In this document: positions 11,386-19,609 of the stretch, in pieces
How positions within the stretch are numbered: the stretch's first letter is position 1
Layout of the letters: each line of letters opens with the position of its first letter
DNA from: Symsagittifera roscoffensis
Lineage: Eukaryota > Xenacoelomorpha > Acoela > Convolutidae
DNA length: 64,000 nt
NCBI RefSeq assembly: GCF_963678635.1
Contig: NC_087063.1
Coordinates: 64,773,290-64,837,289 of the forward strand
Direction: 5' to 3'
The notes under the pieces: model-generated
What the model saw: the letters and a program-made list of their open reading frames with translations, nothing else
The model's database searches: none
What the model was told of the DNA's origin: nothing
Translations under genes and position numbers: made by a program

Positions 11386-13960
11386 AAATATTAATTTTTC
11401 TTCAACTCTTTTTTCTAGTAACCTCCAATCAAAACATAAACCCTTCCCCCCGCACAGGCCCCCAAGATTTATTAGTAAAACATTACGATTGTGAAGAAAA
11501 CGAACAAAAAACACTACACAAATATGCAATAAATCAAGTATCACAATGCGAAACAGAACCACAAGCCATAGAAACAACAAATGTAATAGCGACACTCTAT
11601 TCAAAAGCCCGAGCAACAACAGTTAAAGGATATAAATTTACAGCAACATTTTCTGAAAAGAAAGTACATTGTTCACAAGTCTCTAATGGAAATAAAAACC
11701 GACTTGACCACGAATCATTCTACCAGAGTAATATAGAACGACTTTTACATCTCAATCCCGAAGATTGTAAAAACGAGTTACTCAGACTAAATATCACAAA
11801 AAATAAAAACACAGATAGAAAGTTAGTATATTTCCAAGTTTTTTCAGATTCTGTACATCAAGCAGAACTTGAAAGATATCAAGGACATATAAAATTAGAC
11901 GAAAAATATCAATACAACGGCGCACACGGAAGATTAACTTATGACATACACGATAAACACTGGATACCACATATTGGTATAAATAACCCATCAAACTGCA
12001 AAGCAGACACAAAAAATAAAGGATATCAAGAAATAATGTTTTTCGATTGGAAAATACAACTCGAAAAAATACAACTCACACGCGATTTATCAGACAACAC
12101 AATGATCTATCAAGGAATTAGATTACCTTGTAAAAACGATCAAGGCTATTGTGACCCTACAACACGAACACAAGCAACAATTGTTTGGTTCCCCGAAGAC
12201 ACATGTACAACATTTCAAGTAGCATAAAATACACGCTCGTCCATTTCATATGAACAAGTAAACCCATCACGAAAACAAAGTTCTAATTTTAGGAACATAC
12301 CCAATATAGAAAATAAATTGACACGTTTTCAAATATATCAAGAAACAGAACTTGCATGTAAATACAGAAACCCACTTCACAAAACACAATACTCTGAAAT
12401 ATTAGTTGAATACGAAAAAGGATTCGACATGACCACTGGAAAAATAAAAATCGACCCATATGCCACAGGTCATCCTCCAAACGAAGGAACATCATATATA
12501 CCAGTTAATTTTCAAAAAAGTAAAGGTCAACCTGGTGGACATCTCAAACCCCATGCCACTAGAAGCACACGTTTACAAGAACTATCACTAATGAATACTA
12601 CATATTTCGGTAATATCCACTATGATATTCACCTAGATATGAAATTAGACTGCACAATTAGCCGCATTTTTCAAGAAATGTCACTCTCCGAATTAGAAAC
12701 ACTTCACCAACTATGCAAATTAGAAAGAACACAAATCCTACAATCACTTGCACTAGCAGTATTAAAAATACCCTACGCAGAATATTTACTATCAGGAAAA
12801 AGATCAAATTTTTTAGACTACGAAGGAAACATTTTATGGTTTTATACCTTTACCAAAAAAGTATCACCACTATATGTTTTTGAAGATAAACGATGCTATA
12901 AAAGAATCCCTATCTTTTATAAGAATAAAGTACATTTCGTTGACACGCTTTCAAGACGAACCTATTTTTGGGATACCGCAGTCCCATGTGGATCAGAAAA
13001 TAGCCACAATGTAGTTCAACTGAACCCTGATGAAGATAAATATTACCTTCTTACCCCATATCCCACATTAATGCAATCACTCAAAAAATTTTCACCTGAA
13101 AGCATTAGAGCTATTGTTCGAAACCTAAATATTGACTTACAATCAATTGGAATAAATTAAAAATCCGATATACAACATCACATTAGAACACAACAATTCC
13201 AAGAATTATTAACACAAATGGACACTATACAAAGACAATCAATTGACCAAAACTTACGCAAACTTGCCGAAACAGCAGGATTTGCAGATATTTATACACA
13301 AGATTATAGCGGATATTTTAAAGACATTAAAGACTATATATATATCTCAACGGTGAAAAATACCGACCACAAGATATCTCACCTATAAATTTTTTTAGCT
13401 TTGTTACACTCAAAAATGAAATTCTTGATTTTCTAGGATGGCCCTATTACATCTTAGAAAAATTAACTATTTTATACGCAATGTTTAACTTTATAGGATT
13501 TCTTTTCTCACTCTTAAAAGGAATCTATAATACATGCGCTATACACACACAAGTAAATAGACAAGCAAGTGTAGCACGCATCCTATTTGCAGGATTTTTC
13601 GGAATTTTTTCATCATCAATAAACAAAATTCTTTTAGACGCACAAATAAAAGAATACAACACAAAAATAGCAACAAGACAGAACACATATGACGAAGAAC
13701 ATAACAATTTAGAAATAACGCCTACAGCACCACAGTTACCACCCCTACCACATAACCATCCATTATCACTAGTCCCACGAAATTTTCGAAATTTAGCAAT
13801 TACACATAATCCAAACTTCAGACCAACCATATCACAAAGTCCCATTCAACATATAATGACACACCATTCACTAGATGAAAATACATATGAACAAATTATA
13901 GAACAACCCCATACCACCGCTTTTCAGTCTCAAAATAATAATTTTTTTAGCCCACGATGA
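11373..13960 (+). pseudogene. env: Envelope glycoprotein gene, broken by stops and a frame change
   Basis: ATG 11373 begins an N-terminal signal peptide (ILIFLQLFFLV, residues ~4-18). One frame continues to about 13,340 with stops at 12225-12227 and 13158-13160. A shift at a TA microsatellite (13334-13345) then moves the C-terminal part into another frame, ending at TGA 13958-13960. The ectodomain is Cys-rich with N-X-S/T sites, and a conserved-looking block CYKRIPIFYKNKVHFVDT lies near 12,892-12,950. A hydrophobic membrane-spanning stretch lies around 13,420-13,520, followed by a short Pro-rich cytoplasmic tail. This layout (signal, ectodomain, one C-terminal anchor) is that of a viral fusion glycoprotein. 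The Cys-Ile-Pro/Phe-Val-Asp block reminds me of class III glycoproteins of some negative-strand RNA viruses, but that is low-confidence inference. The stop overlaps the next ATG as ATGA. Confidence 0.72.
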
Positions 13961-15765
13961 GCCGACAACATGGATCCCTACACCGCTCAAATTCCCACCC
14001 AACCAACCTCAACACTCCAATTACAATAATTCCACTTTTTGCTTTCCCGCCACCCCATTTCCCAACCAATAATATAACATCAGGCATGAATTCAGACACT
14101 AATTCACATATCTCAGTTTTATACTCCATCTCACAACTCAATAACCCAGATATTGAAACCCCTGATGAATTTGCCGACTCTGAACCATCCCCATCCAATA
14201 TTTTTCAAACCAATCCCTCAGTTTTTTCGAAACCCCCTTTTCAACCAATCCCACCAAATAACCCACTCCCATCCATTTCTACACCCTCCTATGCTTCACA
14301 ATTTACCCCAACCTACTCTTCACTTCATTCAGAGCGATCATCCAATTCTCCAGACACCCCCCAAATCTCCCAAGAACTAGATAATTTTATCACCTTACAA
14401 CAACAACCCTTCCACCTTGACACCTCAACTATAAACCAGATTTCATCAACCATAGAATCATCAAACCCACCTACCCCTACACCCTCTTCAGCTTATACCG
14501 CATCATTAGCACCATCATCCACATCCACCGAATCATCAATTAGCACTAATAGAGCTTACCGCACTTTCAAAAGAAAATTCCCAAACCATCCATTTCCAAC
14601 AAAACCAGGAACAGCCCGTGAATATATTAATCACCCAAATCACACTAACACGAGAGAGTTTTTAGCAATCACCTTACCTTCATTTCCACAGTATACTTTG
14701 AACACCCCTAACGACACTAACAACACACGCAGTTTTGTAGATGAACACGTTTTAATGCCTACACTTCAATGGACATCATATTATCATTTTACTAACCCCC
14801 TTTGCCTACCTTTATCTAACACTCACATCGATATAGAAAGAAATCAAAATATGCTATATCGACTCACTACACCACTAACACATAGACAATTTACTTATAT
14901 AGGATATAAAAAGTCACTAAAAACATACACTGCACCCCGAGCTAACGAATATACGCTAGAATATTATGATCATAACATCATCCGAACTAACCAAGACCAA
15001 TTTTTAGATGATGATCGCTTCGCTAACCCACAAATCACAGAAAAATTTTTCATCAAAACACCATATGTTTTTACACTCAATATATTTGATCGCAAATTTG
15101 ACCACATCATTTCAGAAGCACTAACCGACACACAAGCTTACGAAAGTTTTAAAGAAAAATTTCCATTATTTTCACTAACCTTTCATTTCCTTGCACCACA
15201 TGAACGAGATTTGCACTGCTCACACGACATTATGTTACGCACTAAACAAACCCACACATATACATATTACCGCTTCATACAAAATCACTTTGAGCTACAC
15301 ACTCCATCAAGACAACCACACCATCGTTTTCAATTTATTAACTCTAAATACACATCACCATTTTTTCTTAATTTCACATATTGCATCAAAGATACTAACC
15401 TTCACGGTATTCTTCGCAATTATGATCCCATAACCCAAATGTATATTTTTTGTCCCATCACAAAGACCTTCAACGCAGAAGAATCCAGACCCTTCCTTAT
15501 CCCACATGAATTTGTTCAACCTATAGAAATCCCCATATTAGAATTCATCCACAACACTAAATATAACCACAAATTATATAATCTCATCCAAAAGACACCT
15601 TATGAGTTTGCAGTTGGCACTGAAGAACTAAAAACCATTAAAGCACTTCAATTGCTTTGGCCACTGCTTCAAACTAAAAACATCATTCGCATACTAGCAA
15701 AATTACTAACAAATTCCGACATAATCCACGACATCTTCCCCCACGGTTTTTTCCCCGACGACTAA
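13957..15765 (+). CDS. Intact 602-residue accessory protein after env, unknown
   Basis: The ATG overlaps the env stop in an ATGA arrangement, so translation could be coupled. The ORF is uninterrupted for 602 codons, unlike most other long frames in the element. Residues ~1-210 are disordered and rich in Pro, Ser, Thr and Asn. Around residue 205 there is a basic patch (RTFKRKF). Residues ~220-602 look folded: alternating aromatic and hydrophobic strands, many His, Tyr and Phe (e.g. YTLEYYDHNII, FPLFSLTFHFLAPHERDLHCSHD), and a C-terminal helical segment (LQLLWPLLQTKNIIRILAKLL). No signal peptide, membrane span or known catalytic motif. Position after env is where complex retroviruses keep accessory genes. 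I do not recognise it. Base composition equals the rest of the element, so recent capture from the host is not suggested. Confidence 0.65.
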   Translation: MSRQHGSLHRSNSHPTNLNTPITIIPLFAFPPPHFPTNNITSGMNSDTNSHISVLYSISQLNNPDIETPDEFADSEPSPSNIFQTNPSVFSKPPFQPIPPNNPLPSISTPSYASQFTPTYSSLHSERSSNSPDTPQISQELDNFITLQQQPFHLDTSTINQISSTIESSNPPTPTPSSAYTASLAPSSTSTESSISTNRAYRTFKRKFPNHPFPTKPGTAREYINHPNHTNTREFLAITLPSFPQYTLNTPNDTNNTRSFVDEHVLMPTLQWTSYYHFTNPLCLPLSNTHIDIERNQNMLYRLTTPLTHRQFTYIGYKKSLKTYTAPRANEYTLEYYDHNIIRTNQDQFLDDDRFANPQITEKFFIKTPYVFTLNIFDRKFDHIISEALTDTQAYESFKEKFPLFSLTFHFLAPHERDLHCSHDIMLRTKQTHTYTYYRFIQNHFELHTPSRQPHHRFQFINSKYTSPFFLNFTYCIKDTNLHGILRNYDPITQMYIFCPITKTFNAEESRPFLIPHEFVQPIEIPILEFIHNTKYNHKLYNLIQKTPYEFAVGTEELKTIKALQLLWPLLQTKNIIRILAKLLTNSDIIHDIFPHGFFPDD

Positions 15766-15774
15766 CAGGTAAGT
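15766..15774 (+). promoter_or_regulatory. Strong splice-donor match right after the last ORF
   Basis: The stop TAA (15763-15765) is followed directly by CAG|GTAAGT, a full match to the animal 5' splice-site consensus with GT at 15769-15770. A pyrimidine-rich stretch ending in TAG near 15,845-15,850 could be its acceptor, giving an ~80-nt 3'-untranslated intron. Use in vivo is unknown. Confidence 0.4.
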
Positions 15775-17472
15775 ATAATTTATATATATTCTTAACTAAT
15801 AAATTTAAAATAAAACACTAACCATTCTTTATCCATGTCTTATTTAGATTTTTAGTCTTCATCTCACGATCATCTGCAAAATACACAAAAGAAAAATAAA
15901 AAATAGAAAACTTCTTCAAATTGTTCAAAACTCTATTAATATTTTGCACAAGCTAATTTAAATAAAATTCATACCAATGTAGTAAATTAATTTATAAATT
16001 GTTTCCCCACAAGCATTAAATCTAATAATGATTAAAATTTGTAACTTAATTTTTCCCAAAAACTAGCAGTAAAATTGAATTCTATGTAGTAAATTAATAA
16101 AACGAAAATGCAGTACTAACCTTTTGATATTTCATTCACTCGCACAAAAATTCTATCCAAACTCGCACAGCTCGCCCACGAAGAATTGTTCAAATAATGA
16201 ATTTCAGTTTTAAGTTTTCACACTCAACAACTCTAACACACGATAACAAGTTTCAAACTTTCCTTTAACCCGGTTGGAAAGGAATTATATACTAAACAAA
16301 ACTAACCAACGCAGCTTACTAAACACCACAACACATAGAATAACAGCATGACTAAGAAAAGGAAACCAACGGTACCCAAACCGGATTAACCCAGTTTAAA
16401 ACTGGATAATTTATTCTTTTGAAGACTATTATAAAGTCTAAGAAAGAAATAATAAAACACAAAAAAGTCGAAAGACAAACCCATACCAAAAACAATTTGA
16501 TTTTTGAAAAAAGGACACAACCAACAAAACATAAGAAAAACCACCACAAACCCGACATAAAACGTTATCACATAACAGGACCTCTCACAGAAACCGCACG
16601 AAATCATACTCCCACTCCTGGCCTAACCCACCAGAGAGGACGTCCTGAGCATGCTCTATAGCCGGCCTAACCCACCGCGCTACATCCACGCTTTGTGACC
16701 ACACTTCTATTTTTAATAAGAGGTACTCAAGGGTGAGTAACTCTTCAAAACAACCAAACTAAAACAAAAAGCTTTTGTGAAATCAACTAACCAAAATCAT
16801 AATTAAAAAACATTAAACTAATAAAAGTTTTATAAAATGTAAATTATATTATGCAATATATAGATCAGCATACAACACCAAGGACGAACATCCAAAGACA
16901 AAACGACCCCACTACACTCGAAAAAGAATGGCCAACCACAATCGATATGCCGCTCACAAACACAACTCAAAGGATTTAGAGTACGACTTGACTTCGCAGA
17001 AAAGGACTTCATTGAACTAGACCAATGACCACCTCGATGTTCAAGTATACGTACAGATCCGAGTAACCAGGCATCCCCTCCACGCACAATCTCCACGCCA
17101 TTCCCAGACAAGATCAAACACAAAGAAGTTCTCATCAATGAAACAGAAAAACCTGACATAGCCAACCATTCTGAAATCAGATTTGAGTTTGTTGCGAAAA
17201 CCCAGTCGTTGTCATGAGAAGACACAGCGATTGAACCTGGAACTTCTCTAACAAGAGAACCCAGAAGAAATATGATGTTCGCCAAATACCAACGTCCATC
17301 ATCCATCCTTTGAATTGCAGAAAGACTATTCTAAAAAACTCTGTAAAACCCGGATGGGTGGAACCTGATCTAAACTACATTTTATGATTGGATAAATTAG
17401 ATATTTTACCACTGTAAAGTATTTAATATTAACCAATCATGATCCATCTAACTAACAACCCACTTATTTGTA
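15775..17472 (+). other. Retroelement 3' non-coding region with direct repeat and GC-richer island
   Basis: No convincing sense ORF. A 15-nt motif ATGTAGTAAATTAAT recurs 107 nt apart (15977, 16084). From about 16,560 to 17,330 the sequence is clearly richer in G and C than the rest of the element and lacks its A/C bias; GGCCTAACCCACC occurs twice 42 nt apart there (about 16,620 and 16,662). That segment carries the antisense ORF. It may be an acquired insert. No clear polypurine tract precedes the candidate LTR; AAGAAAAGGAAA at about 16,353 is the best purine run but is 1.1 kb upstream. Confidence 0.4.
16830..17306 (-). CDS. Antisense ORF within the retroelement 3' region, unknown
   Basis: A 158-residue ORF on the opposite strand with a true ATG, lying in the GC-richer island. 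The protein is of mixed composition, not low complexity, with alternating hydrophobic and polar segments (e.g. VREVPGSIAVSSHDNDWVF, SGNGVEIVRGGDAWLL) and a hydrophobic C-terminus (WCCMLIYILHNIIYIL). A TCTTTCTGCAATTCAAAG sequence just before the ATG could be a splice acceptor. Chance openness of this length in ~45% GC DNA is unlikely but possible. It may be a host-derived insert, an antisense accessory gene, or spurious. Function not recognised. Confidence 0.28.
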   Translation of the reverse strand: MDDGRWYLANIIFLLGSLVREVPGSIAVSSHDNDWVFATNSNLISEWLAMSGFSVSLMRTSLCLILSGNGVEIVRGGDAWLLGSVRILEHRGGHWSSSMKSFSAKSSRTLNPLSCVCERHIDCGWPFFFECSGVVLSLDVRPWCCMLIYILHNIIYIL

Positions 17473-17473
17473 A

Positions 17474-17501
17474 GTGCTGAAATTACTAGTAATTTCAGCA
17501 C
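17474..17501. repeat. Perfect 28-bp palindrome at the candidate LTR start
   Basis: GTGCTGAAATTACT followed immediately by its exact reverse complement, no spacer, centre at 17487/17488. It could form a cruciform or be a dyad binding site. Fused inverted LTR ends, as in a circle junction, would also give such a structure. Confidence 0.9.
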
Positions 17502-17767
17502 CAGAGAGATTTGAATTTAACTTAGAAATTAGTTGCCTCTCCAAGAGAACTTCAGCAGCTGCAATAAACCAGTATACCCTAGATCTATTGAGCCTAGCAG
17601 AGACTAGTTAAACAACCTGAGACTAGATAGTATAAGAGTAAGATTAGGATCGGTATTAGACTAAGAAGTTGCACGAATCTATCCGGCCGAAAATAAGATA
17701 GCGTGACGAGCAGACGGTGTACCCTATCCGAAATTACTCAATGAGTTAACCACCTCGGTCCTAACTC

Positions 17768-17773
17768 AATAAA
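17768..17773 (+). terminator. Polyadenylation signal AATAAA in candidate LTR
   Basis: Canonical AATAAA 137 nt downstream of the TATA-like box and followed by a T/G-rich stretch, consistent with the R region of an LTR. Confidence 0.45.
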
Positions 17774-18014
17774 TAGTTTTTCTGTAATGCATATGTCTCG
17801 GCCTTTGGTGCATTTACGAGACCAGCGTCTTTCTCTGTCTCTCTAATATCCGATAAACAGAAGTCGAAATAATTGTACTGACTTCACTCAGGTGGAATGT
17901 AACAAACAGCTCACTTCTATTGCAGCTGATCGGGTTATCAAACTTCAAATAGCCGATTATTTCAGTCCTTTTCTCTTTTGGATCAATGGGATTATAATTG
18001 ATAGCATTAGGCGT

Positions 18015-18725
18015 TGAGTTTTTGGTATAATCGAGACTTTATTGTCTGAGAAATTGCACTACCAAATGTGAGAACATGATCCCCACTGCATAAAACTTTG
18101 GGCCCTACTATTTGTTGAAAAAAGTCATGGCGTCATAAATATTCCAAGTTTTTAAGCTTCGACCGTTCTTGGTAACTTTTTATTTAAGAACTACCCTGCC
18201 AAATCTGAGATTGATAGTTCTATCAATAAAAGAGGTGATAGAATTTTTCCTGCATAAATGACAACATCCTGTTTTGTATAAAAAGTAATGGCCTTCAAAT
18301 GGCGTATTTTCGATATTTTATCAGTTTTTGTGAAACTTCTGTTTGCTCAGAAAACAACCTTCCAAATCTGCGATCAAGGGATCAACCGTATCAAAGAAAA
18401 ACACGTAAGGATCTTTCCTGGTTACATTTTTTCTAAGCATTTTTCTCTAGATAAGCAAGCATGGCCTTGGGAAAAGTTCAAATTTTGAAATTTTTTCTTT
18501 TTTTTTCAGTTTTTGTCTCGCAGTGTACCCTTTCAAATCTCAGATAAAGATTTCAATCGAAAGACCAGGTTATTTTCCCTGTATCAACTGCTACTCCCTA
18601 TTTTTGATAGAGAAATCACTAAAAACCAAGCGAAAGTTTCAGCTGGGCCTTTGTGTTCGACTATCTACAAGAGCACATGCCCCAGATGGGAGGATGTTAG
18701 CCTCTCACGTTCTTGGGCCGTAATT
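18015..18725. repeat. ~165-bp satellite, block 1 (degenerate copies)
   Basis: Four or five diverged tandem units. The unit core reads approximately TCGAAAACTACCCTGCCAAA, continues TCTGAGAT, then a TATGGCC block and an AAAGTCAAATTTTTGA block. Cores lie near 18,045, 18,186, 18,347 and 18,520. The same unit forms larger blocks at 23.3-24.3 kb and 32.2-32.5 kb. It abuts the right end of the retroelement, so the element may have inserted into or beside this satellite. Confidence 0.6.
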
Positions 18726-18889
18726 TAAATCAAGTTCATACAAACATTTTGCCTTTTCATTCCCTTTCCTTTTTCTTAGCCCTTTTAGAGTAGTTTTTGC
18801 CGTTTTCTAGCTTGTGTACCCAACGTGCAGCTTTGCTTTTCTCCTAAAAGTTTTTTACGGTATCTTGAAGTACAGCATCTACTTCATCC

Positions 18890-19035
18890 AGAAGTAAGGT
18901 AAATTACGCTCTCAATTAAGCGGAATGACGCAAAAAAAACACGCGAACGGTTTCTATTTTCGAAACTAGATTTAATTTTAAGATTTCCCAGCGGAATAAA
19001 AAGTTTACGCATTGATCCCGTTTTCTTAAATTGTT
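18890..19035 (+). repeat. Dispersed repeat R2, partial copy
   Basis: Shares GCGGAATGACGC and the TTTTAAGATTTCCCAGCGGAATAAA-like block with copies at 41.07, 34.50 and 58.19 kb, followed by a GATCCxGTTTTCT motif. Origin unknown. Confidence 0.45.
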
Positions 19036-19609
19036 TTTTTTAGTTTTATCAAAAAGTTAAAAAGCTTCAACCTTACATATTTTTTTCTTCGAATATCGAA
19101 AGTTTTCCATTCGAAAAATTTCCATCTTTTTTTTCGGTTTCCTTGGTCTTTCACACTTTTTAACCCTCTGTTGGCTATATTCAAATTTAAGACATCGACG
19201 GAGGGGACCGAAACAAAATTTAGATATTGCGTAGATTTACATGGGTTTTGCTCTTTTCTTAGAGAAGCCATTTACTGATAGAAAAACATCATACTGACCG
19301 AAAAGTGTCTTGAACTTTATTTTTAAATCTCTAAAGTTCAGTAGTTTAATTTACTCAAAAGAAAATCGATCTTGATATCTTTTAACTTCTCAAATTTTAA
19401 AGCATCATATAGGGCTGGCAAATGTAACCGCTACTGTTATTCCACAGTTGAAATTTTGTATACAGATCACAGTCCATTGTACTTTTATGTTTTAGTTGGT
19501 TATGGTCATTCGACAAAAGATCAAGGTAACAAATGGTGTTCTCGAGGCGAATGATCAGAACTAGCTGTCTATCTCAATCTGGATAATTTGTTTTCTTCAA
19601 CGTCTTGAA

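Larger units (their letters stand above)
1..17915 (+). mobile_element. Large env-bearing Ty3/gypsy-type LTR retroelement, decayed copy, 5' end outside or at the window edge
   Basis: Seen: one long A/C-rich, G-poor + strand block with gag (CCHC knuckle), protease (DSG), RT (YLDD), RNase H, integrase (DD35E plus GPY) and an env-like glycoprotein in the order gag-pro-RT-RH-IN-env. That domain order is the Ty3/gypsy (Metaviridae) order; Copia elements place integrase first. The sense-strand composition stops at about 17.9 kb, where T-rich host satellite begins. Extra ORFs lie before gag, between pol and env, and after env, making the element about 18 kb, unusually long for the family. At least eight in-frame stops and several 1-nt frame changes interrupt the main genes, so this copy is probably not autonomous. 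No 5' LTR is visible, and a clear primer-binding site or polypurine tract was not found. Right edge is approximate. Confidence 0.88.
17473..17915 (+). repeat. Candidate 3' LTR of the retroelement
   Basis: About 443 bp between AGTG (17473) and CACT (17915), a short inverted pair of the AGT...ACT kind used by errantivirus-type gypsy LTRs. Inside are a TATA-like TATAAG (17631-17636) and AATAAA (17768-17773). The right edge coincides with the change from element composition to T-rich host satellite, and its last eight bases equal the first eight bases of the window, as expected if the window opens at the end of the 5' LTR. Against: no polypurine tract just upstream and no second LTR to compare, so both ends are tentative. 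Confidence 0.4.

Noticed and set aside
1665-13160. TAA reassigned to a sense codon, explaining the many in-frame TAA in the retroelement
   Set aside because: The TLCD gene ends in TAA and no in-frame TAA occurs in ~2,000 codons of Furry or in MRPS18B, so the host uses the standard code. One of the stops is also TGA.
16419-16661. 80-codon sense ORF in the retroelement 3' region
   Set aside because: Begins with TTG, is Lys/His-rich as expected from the A/C bias, and runs into the GC-richer island without any domain.
16600-16720. tRNA-like sequence on the minus strand (TAGCGCGGTGGGTTAGG)
   Set aside because: Only a box A-like part is present; no box B at the right distance and the repeat GGCCTAACCCACC explains the sequence better.
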